A DNA stretch of 64,000 nt from Tenacibaculum sp. SG-28 (GTDB lineage Bacteria > Bacteroidota > Bacteroidia > Flavobacteriales > Flavobacteriaceae): the NCBI RefSeq assembly GCF_002954385.1, contig NZ_MQVY01000004.1:124001-188000 (forward strand), in the 5' to 3' direction. The stretch's first letter is position 1. Each line of letters opens with the position of its first letter. Shown here piece after piece: positions 29,029 to 38,331 of the stretch. Below the pieces are notes generated by a model. The model was not told the DNA's origin and did not search any database. It saw only the letters and a list, made by a program, of their open reading frames with translations. The position numbers and the translations under genes were made by a program.

Positions 29029-30179
29029 CTAATCGAGTGTAAATACGAAAGAACTACCTTTTCCTTTTTCAGAAAATACTTTAACATATCCTCCGTAATT
29101 CGTGACAATCTTTTCCACGATAGATAGCCCTATTCCGGTAGAGTCTTTATTGTTTTCTAATTTTTGAAAGATATTAAATATCTTTTTATGGTATTTTTTT
29201 GCAATTCCAATACCGTTATCTTTAACAAAGTATTCGGGTTTGTTATTTACAATAGTAAAGCCTACTTCGATTAGGCCTTTTTCCTTATCGTTGTACTTTA
29301 TCGCATTGTGAATTAAATTTTGAAATACTTGTTGTAACCTGTGTTTGTCTCCTTGTACAACAGGGAAATCAGGGTGTATTTTTATGGCAATATGCTCCGG
29401 TATATATACATGATGTGTTACGATATCATTTATAATTTTTGAAATAGCAACAGGTTCTTTTCGATAGCTTTTGGCTCCTATGGTAGAATATTCTAAAATT
29501 CCAGTAATGAGATCTTCCATTCTTGAAATATTTTCATTGATAAGGTCTAAATACTGCTTTGCATCATCATTTAAATGTTCTCTATGATCTTCTTTAAGCC
29601 AAGAGCTAAGTGCGTCGATATTTCGCAATGGAGATTTTAAATCGTGCGATACAATATGCGCGTAATTATTCAATTCTTTATTCCTCTCTTCTAAGGTTTT
29701 AAGTAAAGCTTTTTGGTTTTCATAAGCGATGCAGGCTTCAAGAGTATTGGCAAATTTGTTGATAACCGGTAAAATTTGTTTAAGTTTTTTAGAGTGCTCA
29801 TTTCGTACTTTTGAATACAAAAATAAATACCCGTGATCTTGCAGTTTAAATATTACAATATAGCCCTTTTCAATAGTTAGTGTAACCAGCTCTTTGTACT
29901 CTTCACGATATTTAATAATTTTAAAATCGTCTATTTCTTGAAGAAATTGTTGTAGTCTTAGTGGTATTTTTTTTTAATAGTTTTACCATTAGGAATGGCA
30001 AATTTTTTGTTAAACTCTCCTTTTTCTTGGCCAATAATCCAACAAGCATTCAGATTTTCACGTTTTAATAATAATTTTAAAAAGGAATCACAATTTTCAT
30101 GGTAACTTAAATTCTTTCCGATACTCATGGAATATTCGTATAGTCTTAATATATCTAGTATTTGATTATCTCTATCCAT
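29029..30179 (-). CDS. GAF-like sensor histidine kinase (frameshifted)
   Basis: A cytoplasmic sensor kinase of 383 residues after repair. The N-terminal 170 residues look like a GAF domain without membrane segments. The kinase core has the H-box VSHDLKSPLRNI, the N-box HNAIKYND, then DNGIGIAKKYHKKIF and STGIGLSIV. The first frame stops because of an A9 run (T9 at 29967-29975); one more A continues with IPLRLQQFLQEIDDF. The phospho-accepting histidine is intact. It is the last gene of a PAS / FIST / kinase set on the minus strand, 5 bases after the FIST gene. No response regulator is adjacent. Confidence 0.85.
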
Positions 30180-30184
30180 GAAAT

Positions 30185-31288
30185 TTATTCAAATAATCCA
30201 ACTACTATTGTTTTGTTGTAAAACTCGATATATCCGTTACCGTATGAAGATATTTCTCCCAAAGTTAATGCTCCGTTTACAGGTATTTCAGGATATTTCT
30301 TCACGATAGCCTGCGATACATTATTTAGTTCATGCTTAAAGTCCTCTTCTAGGTATAAGATTCTTGAGATACAGTCTATGACGATTGCAGTACTTGGTGT
30401 TTTTGCTTTTGAAATACTTTCTTTGGCGGCTTCTAAGGATGCCTTAATTAAAGAAGATGCATCTCCTTGCATGATATTGATTAAGGTATTTTCTTCTACT
30501 TCGCCTACACAAACAAGTTCTTTTTTTTCATTGATAGATAACGGGTCTCTAATAATGTGGTCGAACCCCTGTTTTATGATACCTAAAGGATATCCTTTGG
30601 CTATTTCAAAGAAATTAGTCGCAGTAAATTTTTTCTTTGCATCTTCCTCAACGATAAGTTGGTAGGTTTTAAAAGGATTCTTCCAGTTTATTTCTTCCAC
30701 TGTATTCTTGTCTGCTTTTGTCACGATGTACGGGCCCTCTAATTTTTTCCAACCATGCTTTACCCCAATACTTGATTCCATCTCCATGATAACGAAAACA
30801 GCGGCATCTTGAAATATGCCTTCTTTGGAGAAAACGCAGGGTGCCTGTTTAAGTGACAGACTTCCTGCACCACCGCCAAAGTAGTTTGTTTTCATACCAT
30901 ATTTTTCGTAGAGTTTACCTAAAAACGCAGAAATATTAGAGGTAAGCCCATCAACAAATGTGATTAAACTGTACTTTTTATGATTAGAAAAAGAAACAGG
31001 AGGGATGTCGTATTTTTTTGTGCTAATATCTAAAATTGTAGAAATTTCAAAAACATTTTTTAAAACGCTAACCACCAATCCTTTTTCATAAGTAGTATTT
31101 TGATGAATCACTTTTGGGAATACACCTCCTATAAATGAAATGTTATTTTCCTTTAAGGAGGATATTAGCATTGCTATATCAATATCGGAGTGTTCCCCAA
31201 CGAAAAGTAGTGCGGTATGATTTTTAACTACGTTTTTAACAGTACGTGTTATTTCCCTTATATCCTTTGATTGTATATACATATCCAT
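30185..31288 (-). CDS. FIST domain sensory protein
   Basis: A 367-residue protein consisting of a FIST_N domain (LLFVGEHSDIDIAMLISSLK, SFIGGVFPKV, SLITFVDGLTSN, TNYFGGGAGSLSL) followed by FIST_C (KGYPLGI, DPLSINEKKELVCVGEV, CISRILYLEEDFKHEL, GALTLGEISSYGNGYIEFYN). FIST domains are ligand-binding sensory domains, proposed to bind amino acids or similar small molecules, often next to histidine kinases or chemotaxis genes. Here the kinase follows after 5 bases and a PAS protein precedes. It has no membrane segment, so it probably senses something inside the cell. The ligand is unknown. Confidence 0.88.
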   Translation of the reverse strand: MDMYIQSKDIREITRTVKNVVKNHTALLFVGEHSDIDIAMLISSLKENNISFIGGVFPKVIHQNTTYEKGLVVSVLKNVFEISTILDISTKKYDIPPVSFSNHKKYSLITFVDGLTSNISAFLGKLYEKYGMKTNYFGGGAGSLSLKQAPCVFSKEGIFQDAAVFVIMEMESSIGVKHGWKKLEGPYIVTKADKNTVEEINWKNPFKTYQLIVEEDAKKKFTATNFFEIAKGYPLGIIKQGFDHIIRDPLSINEKKELVCVGEVEENTLINIMQGDASSLIKASLEAAKESISKAKTPSTAIVIDCISRILYLEEDFKHELNNVSQAIVKKYPEIPVNGALTLGEISSYGNGYIEFYNKTIVVGLFE

Positions 31289-31429
31289 AGAAATTTAGCA
31301 TTTGTAATATACTAAAAATTATGTTTTTTTTGAAGAAGAAGCAATACAAAGTCTTATCGGAAATAGAAATGCTTTTTTATCAGAGTTAGGTAGTCTTTTA
31401 AAACAGATTCTTTTTTAAATTGAAAACGT

Positions 31430-31996
31430 CTATATTGCTCGTCGTTCTAGGGCTAAAAAATGTGTTGTGCTCCTATTGTACAGCGGAAAAATATGCAATT
31501 CACATTTGTAAGGTGTTTTGTCTTTTTTATAATTTGTGATCACTTCTCTAAAAGGTTCATCCAAGGATAATTTTTCAGCAATTCTTTTTCTAGATGAACA
31601 CGTTGTATCCCTAGCTTGTAAAAAAGAAGGTGTTTTGTTAACCGCAAATTTTTTAGAATATCCAGTCATCTTACTGAAGCCCTTGTTAACCCAAATAATA
31701 TTTCGAGCTTTATCCGTTATAACAAGCGCCTCAAAAGGATTATTTTTGATGATTTCGTCTAAATTATTTTTCCAATGAAATTGTTTGGCTAATTTTTTCA
31801 CCGCCGACAAATCCTGTTCTAATGTTAGGTTCATACCAATTTTATGGTAATAATTTAAGTAAATATCCCAACACATTAAGTTTGCGACAGTAAAATCTGC
31901 GCCTTTTAGATGATTTTTAATTGCATTTTGTTCCCTTTCTGATAAGGATGCCATAAAGACATCTAAACTCATCATGTTTTTCATGTTATTTTTCAT
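31430..31996 (-). CDS. PAS domain protein
   Basis: A 188-residue cytoplasmic protein. Residues 1-75 are helical without a recognised family. Residues about 80-185 form a PAS domain (NPFEALVITDKARNIIWVN, then KGFSKMTGYSKKFAVNKTP). The helix after it reads SFLQARDTT, similar to the FLQ region of LOV domains, but the photoactive cysteine of the NCRFLQ motif is not there, so flavin photochemistry is not expected. No output domain is present; it probably signals by contact with the FIST protein or kinase downstream. It starts immediately (2 bases) after the S10 peptidase gene stop, with a 141-base gap before FIST. Confidence 0.8.
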   Translation of the reverse strand: MKNNMKNMMSLDVFMASLSEREQNAIKNHLKGADFTVANLMCWDIYLNYYHKIGMNLTLEQDLSAVKKLAKQFHWKNNLDEIIKNNPFEALVITDKARNIIWVNKGFSKMTGYSKKFAVNKTPSFLQARDTTCSSRKRIAEKLSLDEPFREVITNYKKDKTPYKCELHIFPLYNRSTTHFLALERRAI

Positions 31997-31998
31997 AA

Positions 31999-33486
31999 TT
32001 AATATTTTGCAGCACCGATATTTTTAGAACTTTCCTTTATAAAATTCCTCAAATCGTCGTTAGCTTTTTCTAAATCTTCTTCTCTCAAATACATCATATG
32101 ACCACTTCTGTAGCCTTTAAATTGAAAACGATCTTGTAACTTACCACTTGGGTCTATTTTTCCCATGGTGTATTTAGCAGCTGAATAGGTAGTTGCACCA
32201 TCATAATATCCCGATTGTACAAGAACTTTTAAATATGGATTTTGTGCCATTGCTTTTCGCAAATTTTCTCTAGCGTTATTATTGCGAAAATCCCAGGGTT
32301 GCACCGGACCAAACATATTGTATTTTACATCTGTTTTAAATTGTAAAACATTCTGTGTATAATAGTTAATCGCAGGTGTAAACGAGTGTAGCCAAGAAAC
32401 AAGTTCAGGGCTATAGTCTGGTCTATCTCCAGTTTCTTTAAGGTCTAAACCCAGATATCTACTATCTAACCTTCCGATTGTTTTACCTTTAGAATTTCGT
32501 AGTAATTCCTTCCAAAAAAAGGAATTTTGAACTTCTAGGTTGTTTTGTAGAATAACCTCTTTGGTTAATCCTGAAAAATAGGACATTCTTTCCGCAATTC
32601 GCTCTTTTTCGGCAGCGCTTATAAATCCACCTTTTGCTAATGCGGGTAACAGCTCCTGAATGGCAAAGTTTTCGGCTTCTGGGAGTATTTCTAGTAAATC
32701 TTTATTTTGTAGAGCTTTTGGAAGCATTTTATGGTACCAAGCTGCAGCGGTAAAGTAAGGGAAGTTAATGGCGAAATCTTCCGAGTTTTTCGTTCTCAAC
32801 AGTGCGTAATCTGCTGGAGATACCATGATTACCCCATTTAAATACATCCATTGTCTACTCTGAAGTTCGTGGGCTAATTGCATTACTCGCGTGCCACCAT
32901 AACTTTCACCAATAATATATTTTGGAGATTGCCATCTATTGTTTCTAGTGACAAATGTATGTAACCAATCTGCAAGATATTTTGCATCTGCGTTTACACC
33001 AAAGAAGTATTTTTTATCCACAGCGCCTTCTTTGTTTACCATTGGTCTGGAATAGCCAGTATTTACCGGATTTACAAATACAATATCTGCTTCGTCTAAA
33101 ATAGAGTAGGGGTTGTCTTTAATTCCATACGGTTGTATTGGGTTTCCTTCCACATCAATTTGCAGAATCTTAGGACCGGTGTACGCGATATGCATCCAAA
33201 CAGAAGCAGATCCTGGGCCACCATTGAAAGACATCACTAAGGGTCTATTGGTATCATTTTTTACATTAGTTCTGTAATAATACGTGTAGTATAAAGTTGC
33301 TTTAATATTTCCGTTCGCATCAAAAACAGGTTGCATTCCTGTTTTCGCTTTGTATTTTATTTCAATTCCTTTTACCGTTACAGAGTTCGTAGTAACTATA
33401 GCGGTATCTTGTGGAATTCTTCGATCTTGTGCGATAGCTGAAATAGTAAAAATAAGGACTAGTATTGAGAAAATTCTTTTCATCAA
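31999..33486 (-). CDS. secreted S10 family serine carboxypeptidase
   Basis: A 495-residue protein with a signal peptide (residues 2-20, ending AIAQ) and the serine carboxypeptidase fold. The oxyanion motif is SFNGGPGSASVW, the nucleophile lies in IGESYGGTRV, and the later Asp and His lie in SGYYDGATTY and YRSGHMMYL. S10 enzymes remove C-terminal amino acids at acidic pH; bacterial members are mostly exported. It lies in the long minus-strand run, 45 bases after the TIGR02757 gene, and is followed by the PAS gene after only 2 bases. Confidence 0.9.
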   Translation of the reverse strand: MMKRIFSILVLIFTISAIAQDRRIPQDTAIVTTNSVTVKGIEIKYKAKTGMQPVFDANGNIKATLYYTYYYRTNVKNDTNRPLVMSFNGGPGSASVWMHIAYTGPKILQIDVEGNPIQPYGIKDNPYSILDEADIVFVNPVNTGYSRPMVNKEGAVDKKYFFGVNADAKYLADWLHTFVTRNNRWQSPKYIIGESYGGTRVMQLAHELQSRQWMYLNGVIMVSPADYALLRTKNSEDFAINFPYFTAAAWYHKMLPKALQNKDLLEILPEAENFAIQELLPALAKGGFISAAEKERIAERMSYFSGLTKEVILQNNLEVQNSFFWKELLRNSKGKTIGRLDSRYLGLDLKETGDRPDYSPELVSWLHSFTPAINYYTQNVLQFKTDVKYNMFGPVQPWDFRNNNARENLRKAMAQNPYLKVLVQSGYYDGATTYSAAKYTMGKIDPSGKLQDRFQFKGYRSGHMMYLREEDLEKANDDLRNFIKESSKNIGAAKY

Positions 33487-33531
33487 TCTTTTGTTTAGGG
33501 TTAAAAAAATAATATTAAATCTATAAAATTA

Positions 33532-34296
33532 TTAAAACTTCTCAAAAACACCTAATCCAAATAGTGCAAAATCGAATTTAACAGGGTCTATTGGGTCAAA
33601 ACGTCTTAGAATGCTGTCTAATTCCATTACCGCTTTCCAATCGTTTTGTTTACGTTGTAAAATATTTAGTTTTCTTGCTACGTTTCCAGAATGAACATCT
33701 AAAGGGCAGTGTAGTTTATTCGGAGAATGAGTTTGCCATATCCCCAAATCTACTCCAGTTGTATCCTTTCGAACCATCCATCGCAAGAACATGTTTATTC
33801 GTTTAGAGGCAGAGTTTTTCATCGGGTCAGAAACGTGTTTTTGCGTTCTGATTTTATGTGGTAGTTCAAAAAATAAATTTTTGAAATCATGAATAGCTTT
33901 TCGGTAATTTGTTTCGGTAGATTTTGGTCGAAGTGCTTGTTCTAAACCGCCATGATTCGTGTAAATGTTTTTTAAAGACTGAATAAAGTAAGTAAAATCA
34001 TTGCCATTAAACGTTCGATGCACAAAACTATGAAAATTGTCCAAATCCTTTCCCTGGTGATGCAGAACAAAATCGTGAGGCGAGTTTCCTAAAAGATCCA
34101 TCATTCTCATGCCATTTTTAATGATCATTTTTCGATTTCCCCAAGCAATAGTTGCTGCTAGAAAGCCTGCAATTTCTATGTCTTCTTTTTTAGAGAAACG
34201 ATGCGGTATTTGAATGGGGTCACTGTCAATGAACTCATAGTTGTTGTATTGGGCAGCTTTTACTTCCAAAAACGCTTGAAGTTCTTTTTTTTTCAT
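33532..34296 (-). CDS. TIGR02757 family protein
   Basis: A 254-residue protein matching the TIGR02757 family, a conserved Bacteroidota and spirochaete family without an assigned function. Recognisable stretches are QIPHRFSKKEDIEIAGFLAA, LGNSPHDFVLHH, KRINMFLRWMVRKD, PLDVHSGNVARKL and DPVKFDFALFGLGV. The helix pattern and LDVH motif are reminiscent of helix-hairpin-helix DNA glycosylases but I cannot show the catalytic residues. It lies 10 bases after the CPBP gene and 45 before the S10 gene. Confidence 0.85.
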   Translation of the reverse strand: MKKKELQAFLEVKAAQYNNYEFIDSDPIQIPHRFSKKEDIEIAGFLAATIAWGNRKMIIKNGMRMMDLLGNSPHDFVLHHQGKDLDNFHSFVHRTFNGNDFTYFIQSLKNIYTNHGGLEQALRPKSTETNYRKAIHDFKNLFFELPHKIRTQKHVSDPMKNSASKRINMFLRWMVRKDTTGVDLGIWQTHSPNKLHCPLDVHSGNVARKLNILQRKQNDWKAVMELDSILRRFDPIDPVKFDFALFGLGVFEKF

Positions 34297-34306
34297 AGCA
34301 ATGTTT

Positions 34307-34843
34307 CTAAAAAGTGTTCACAATAAAAAAAGCATTATAACTAGCGTGGAGTAGTATACTCCAAAGTAAACCAAAACGAATTCGTATAAATCCGAGGTAG
34401 CATCCTAAAATAATTTGTGGAGCAACGAGAAGGGGAGCTAAGAGTATAACAGTTGTTGAAATTTCAAAGTTGGAAATATGAACAAATCCAAAAAATAGTG
34501 CAAATGCATAGAACACATAGAAAAAGTGTTTCGTGTTTTTAAAGGCAGTAAGTGGTGCTCTAAAAAAGATTTCTTCCGCTATTGGTGCTATTACACCCGC
34601 AAGAATAAAAACCATTGGTTTTGAAAAATTTTCAATGAGATCTTCCACGGCATGTTCTTGCATGTTTACAATTTTCATCGCATCCAATAAATAAAATATA
34701 GGAGTTAATATAATACCTGTACCAATGCTTAATACTAGTAAATGCAGAAACTTTGTAAAACGATACTTCAGTTCCTTGTTTGGGTCTTTTTCTAGAACAG
34801 GACTTTTTAAATAGGTTGCTAATTCTTGTAGTGTACGTTTCAT
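34307..34843 (-). CDS. CPBP family intramembrane metalloprotease-like protein
   Basis: A 178-residue membrane protein of the CPBP (CAAX protease and bacteriocin-processing, Abi) family. It has four or five hydrophobic helices and the family signature IAEEIFFRAPL with the Glu-Glu and Arg, plus conserved His in GFVHISNF and LLHASYNAFF. Eukaryotic relatives (Rce1) cleave prenylated proteins, while bacterial roles vary. It starts 6 bases after the LolD-like ATPase gene. This adjacency is common in flavobacteria, but a functional link is unproven. Confidence 0.85.
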   Translation of the reverse strand: MKRTLQELATYLKSPVLEKDPNKELKYRFTKFLHLLVLSIGTGIILTPIFYLLDAMKIVNMQEHAVEDLIENFSKPMVFILAGVIAPIAEEIFFRAPLTAFKNTKHFFYVFYAFALFFGFVHISNFEISTTVILLAPLLVAPQIILGCYLGFIRIRFGLLWSILLHASYNAFFIVNTF

Positions 34844-34849
34844 AGAAAA

Positions 34850-35518
34850 TCAAATTTTAGATACTATAACACCGTCCTTCATAGTTAATTTTCGATCTGC
34901 CATATTGGCCAATTGTTCGTTATGAGTAACTAAAACAAAGGTTTGCCCATAAGTGTCTCGTAATTTAAAAAATAATTCATGCAGATTATTTGCCGCATTA
35001 GAGTCTAGATTACCACTTGGTTCATCCGCTAATATTATGGCAGGATTGTTGATAAGCGCTCTCGCTATAGCTACGCGCTGTTGTTCTCCGCCAGATAGTT
35101 CGTTAGGTTTGTGATGTTCTCGATGGGATAGACCTAAAAAAGTAAGAAGTTCTCTGGCTTTTTTCTCTGTTTCAGCTTTTCCTTTTTTTGCGATATAGGC
35201 AGGAATACAAATGTTTTCAATGGCTGAAAATTCAGGAAGTAATTGGTGAAATTGAAATATAAATCCAATGTTTTGATTTCTAAATCTAGATATTTCCTGA
35301 TCCGTTAATTCACTAACGGATGTTTTGTTGAGTTCCATTCGAGATGGTACTGTTTGCTCCGCTTTATCCAAGGTTCCCAATATTTGTAAAAGTGTCGTTT
35401 TTCCTGCTCCTGAAGGGCCGACAATTGCAATTATTTCTCCTTTTTTTATGTGAAGATTAACCCCTTTTAAAACTTCTACATTTCCATACCTTTTATGTAT
35501 ATTTTCCGCTATAATCAT
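34850..35518 (-). CDS. ABC transporter ATP-binding protein, LolD-like
   Basis: A 222-residue ABC ATPase of the MacB/LolD group. Walker A is GPSGAGKTT, the Q-loop [12 protein letters not shown], the signature [12 protein letters not shown] and Walker [13 protein letters not shown]. LolD drives lipoprotein release from the inner membrane with LolC/LolE, but no permease gene is adjacent here, so the partner must be elsewhere. It overlaps the tail of the DUF5916 frame by four bases as written; if that frame ends earlier, there is a gap of about 85 bases instead. Confidence 0.82.
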   Translation of the reverse strand: MIIAENIHKRYGNVEVLKGVNLHIKKGEIIAIVGPSGAGKTTLLQILGTLDKAEQTVPSRMELNKTSVSELTDQEISRFRNQNIGFIFQFHQLLPEFSAIENICIPAYIAKKGKAETEKKARELLTFLGLSHREHHKPNELSGGEQQRVAIARALINNPAIILADEPSGNLDSNAANNLHELFFKLRDTYGQTFVLVTHNEQLANMADRKLTMKDGVIVSKI

Positions 35519-38082
35519 ATTCCCAAACTTAGAAAAACGAATTTATAAAAAAGAAAGCAGACGGCGTCACATAACTTCGTTAGTTTACCGTAGTTATTTG
35601 CTTTAAAAATATTTTTTATGTTGTTGTAGTCTATGAAATAGACCAACCGTATGGAAAAAGTATGTTGCAAGTCTTCTTGAAAAAGTCTGTTCAAGTTATC
35701 TGAAAATGAAATATCAGCAGGTGCAAAATCGTTATCCGGGTTTATAGAGTTTCTATAGAAAGCTATCAACTGGCTTCCAGGAGCAAATTGCCAAACATAA
35801 TTTAAATCTAAATTCCAGCTGTTGAAGTTTTTGTCATTTTCTCCGGTATAGTTGTTTGGGATAAGTGTTCCATCTGTAGTATCCAATTGGTAATATTGAT
35901 CATAGTAAAGAACTTTACTCCAGTTGTGTCTGAAGGTTAAAGATAAAGAGGCTTTCGTACTAAAACTATATTTTCCAGTAATAGAATTATTGTAGGTACT
36001 CCAATCTCTTTGCCCAAAAATTATTTCATCAACGAAAGGCAGTAAATCAGGGTCATCGATAGCGTCTGAGGCATCAATTTCGGTAACATATCCTTGTTCT
36101 TTTATTCTTTTATTATAACGTAACCCGTACACAAGAGAAAACTTATTATTAAATCGATATCGAGGCGAAACTCTAAATCCGTACCCTTGGCGAGGCGTAT
36201 TAAAAAAGGAATAAAACCAACTGTAATCTACAGCTAACTTTTTTCGGTAATCGGTAGATCCCCAATGGTTAATACCAAGACGCATTGGTGCTAAAAAATA
36301 GATACCGCTAGTGGTACCTTGTCTTGGCTCAAAAAAATCTTTATTTTCCGAGTTGTAGTTTATATTTCCCCCAAAAGCAAAACGCTCTCTGGTTTGTGCT
36401 CTAAATTGTATACCAACGTTTGTGCCGGTATAGGTTCCGGGATTGTGCAAAAAATTCACATTGTAATTGAGGTTAAATCTGTAGTTGTTGAAGATACCTT
36501 TTGGTTGCAATAATCTATACCCAACAAAACCATAAATACTTTGTTGGTTGTTGCTAAATAGTATTCCTAAATCGTTTGGATCGTAATCTTTATTTTCAAA
36601 AGTGTACCCAATTTCACCTATCCAATTTCCAGATTGTTTTCCAATACTAGTATCGAATGCATATCCGGTATTTGTGGCATTCGGATCATCCGATATGGCA
36701 CTCATTTTAAAAGAACCATCAATATTGTAATTACTTTGTCTATCCTCTACATGCCAGAGCAATCCTGTTACGTTAGCATCACGGAAACTTCCGTCTCTAG
36801 TTACGTTTGTATTTATTAGTGTTACAGAGGAGTTCTGATTAAATTGTTGGTCGAAAACTAAAATATTATAATTAGCAAAAGGATTGGTTACTAGTTTTCG
36901 TTCCTCTTGCGTAACATTATCGATTGCTGTAGCTTCTGTCTTTGCTGTTATCGCATTGAAAAATCCAATCCCCAAACCATTTTTAGTTCTTCCCGATATT
37001 TTTATGGCATTCAACATGTCTACTTTATCTGGGTAGTCTGTCAATTCTTCATTATCATTAAGTTGACTTTCTACATCAAATTGGTCGATAGGACTCCCTC
37101 CAATTCGTCTTGAGTAAAACAAATTCCCTTTGGTAAAAAGTTCCGTTCCCTCGGTGAAAAATTGGCGTTGTTCTGCAAACTGTTGTTCAAAAGGACCCAA
37201 ATTTAATTGGACATCATCAAAACCAATTTGACCAAAATCTGGAATTAATGTTGCATCTAATGTGAAATTTTCTGTTATTCCGTATTTAACATCCATTCCA
37301 ACGCTCCAATCTGCAGTAGTCTCGTTAGGATTTGAAATTAAAGTCGCAGAAGCATACGGATAAAATAACAAACGCGTGGGCGGTTTTATATTTCTTATAT
37401 TTTGCACCAAGCCATCATATTGTGTCCAGTAACCTTGCTGATTGTCGATATGATTCCAACTATAACGAGCATTCAGGTTTCGAATACTTCTCTGAAAATT
37501 AACACCCCATTCTTGTACAGGTTGGTTTGCAAAGCGAAGTGCTCTGTAGGGTATTTTCATTTCTACGCTCCAAGAATCCGAATTCATTTTTATACTACTT
37601 TCCCAAACAGCATTCCAGTTAAAATCTCCATCGCCATTAGATACTTTTGCGTCTGCTTGTACACCTGAGCTTGTTACCATAAACTGAAATGGATTTTGTC
37701 CATCGTCATTGGGGTTTATGGTAACTAAAAAGAAGTCCGCATTTCCAATATTATCTCGATTGTTAAATTCTGCAGGAATTTTCTTTGGTGCAGGGTCATA
37801 CATTATTGCGCTTATGTAAAGGGCGCTATCGTCGTAAAGAAGTCTCACCTCTGTTTTGTGTGAACTTGGTTCTTTTTGTCCGTTATCAGGTCTGCGCATT
37901 ATAAAGTTATTCGCAATGTCAGCCTCTTTCCAAACAGATTCGTCCACAATTCCATCAATCTTTGGAGGGGTAGTAGTCCTTTTGGCGTCTATCTTTTTTC
38001 TGTCTTTATTTAAAGTTTGACTTTTTACAAGAACAGAAGTTAATAGCAATATTAAATACAGAAATCCTTTTTTAGAGAGCAT
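35515..38082 (-). CDS. DUF5916 outer-membrane protein
   Basis: The longest open frame begins at 38322, but the first 80 codons are AT-rich and not protein-like. The ATG at 38082 gives a signal peptide (KKGFLYLILLLTSVLVKSQ) and an 855-residue protein: a carbohydrate-binding-like N-terminal domain (PPKIDGIVDESVWKEADI) then the DUF5916 beta-barrel-like region. The family is Bacteroidota-specific and of unknown function. The last 26 residues (from KANNYGKLT) are cysteine-rich and unlike a barrel end. One extra T in the T5 run (35605-35609) would stop at NNIKNIF with terminal Phe, the normal ending, so the true stop is probably near 35604. Confidence 0.82.
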   Translation of the reverse strand: MLSKKGFLYLILLLTSVLVKSQTLNKDRKKIDAKRTTTPPKIDGIVDESVWKEADIANNFIMRRPDNGQKEPSSHKTEVRLLYDDSALYISAIMYDPAPKKIPAEFNNRDNIGNADFFLVTINPNDDGQNPFQFMVTSSGVQADAKVSNGDGDFNWNAVWESSIKMNSDSWSVEMKIPYRALRFANQPVQEWGVNFQRSIRNLNARYSWNHIDNQQGYWTQYDGLVQNIRNIKPPTRLLFYPYASATLISNPNETTADWSVGMDVKYGITENFTLDATLIPDFGQIGFDDVQLNLGPFEQQFAEQRQFFTEGTELFTKGNLFYSRRIGGSPIDQFDVESQLNDNEELTDYPDKVDMLNAIKISGRTKNGLGIGFFNAITAKTEATAIDNVTQEERKLVTNPFANYNILVFDQQFNQNSSVTLINTNVTRDGSFRDANVTGLLWHVEDRQSNYNIDGSFKMSAISDDPNATNTGYAFDTSIGKQSGNWIGEIGYTFENKDYDPNDLGILFSNNQQSIYGFVGYRLLQPKGIFNNYRFNLNYNVNFLHNPGTYTGTNVGIQFRAQTRERFAFGGNINYNSENKDFFEPRQGTTSGIYFLAPMRLGINHWGSTDYRKKLAVDYSWFYSFFNTPRQGYGFRVSPRYRFNNKFSLVYGLRYNKRIKEQGYVTEIDASDAIDDPDLLPFVDEIIFGQRDWSTYNNSITGKYSFSTKASLSLTFRHNWSKVLYYDQYYQLDTTDGTLIPNNYTGENDKNFNSWNLDLNYVWQFAPGSQLIAFYRNSINPDNDFAPADISFSDNLNRLFQEDLQHTFSIRLVYFIDYNNIKNIFKANNYGKLTKLCDAVCFLFYKFVFLSLGI

Positions 38083-38298
38083 GCTTTTTATGAAATAATA
38101 AAAAACAAAATTATTCATGAAATTTTTCAAATAATCATAAATAAGTGTTAATAAATTGCCAAGCGAAAAAAAAATGAAATAGCCCAAATTTATGTCTTTG
38201 TTTTGTAGAAATTGTTTTGAATGTTTACCCAACTTCGAAAGAAAAATGGAATGTTTCAAAATAACCTGCAATTTATATTTTAATATCAATGGAATTTG

Positions 38299-38306
38299 TA
38301 TTTTTG
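38299..38306 (+). promoter_or_regulatory. -7 element (TATTTTTG) before sucC
   Basis: TATTTTTG fits TAnnTTTG and lies 25 bases before the sucC ATG. The 249-base divergent gap to the DUF5916 start otherwise shows no structure I recognise. Confidence 0.55.
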
Positions 38307-38331
38307 TACCACTTAAAAACATTCTTATCTA

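Noticed and set aside
31312-31421. A possible small plus-strand ORF in the gap between the PAS and FIST genes, readable as GNRNAFLSELGSLLKQ after a one-base edit of a T8 run
   Set aside because: It needs an unproven edit, is about 30 codons long, has no recognisable family and lies antisense to the operon. It may be chance.
31430-31996. A LOV-type blue-light photoreceptor
   Set aside because: The FLQ segment is LOV-like but the flavin-binding cysteine of the NCRFLQ motif is missing.
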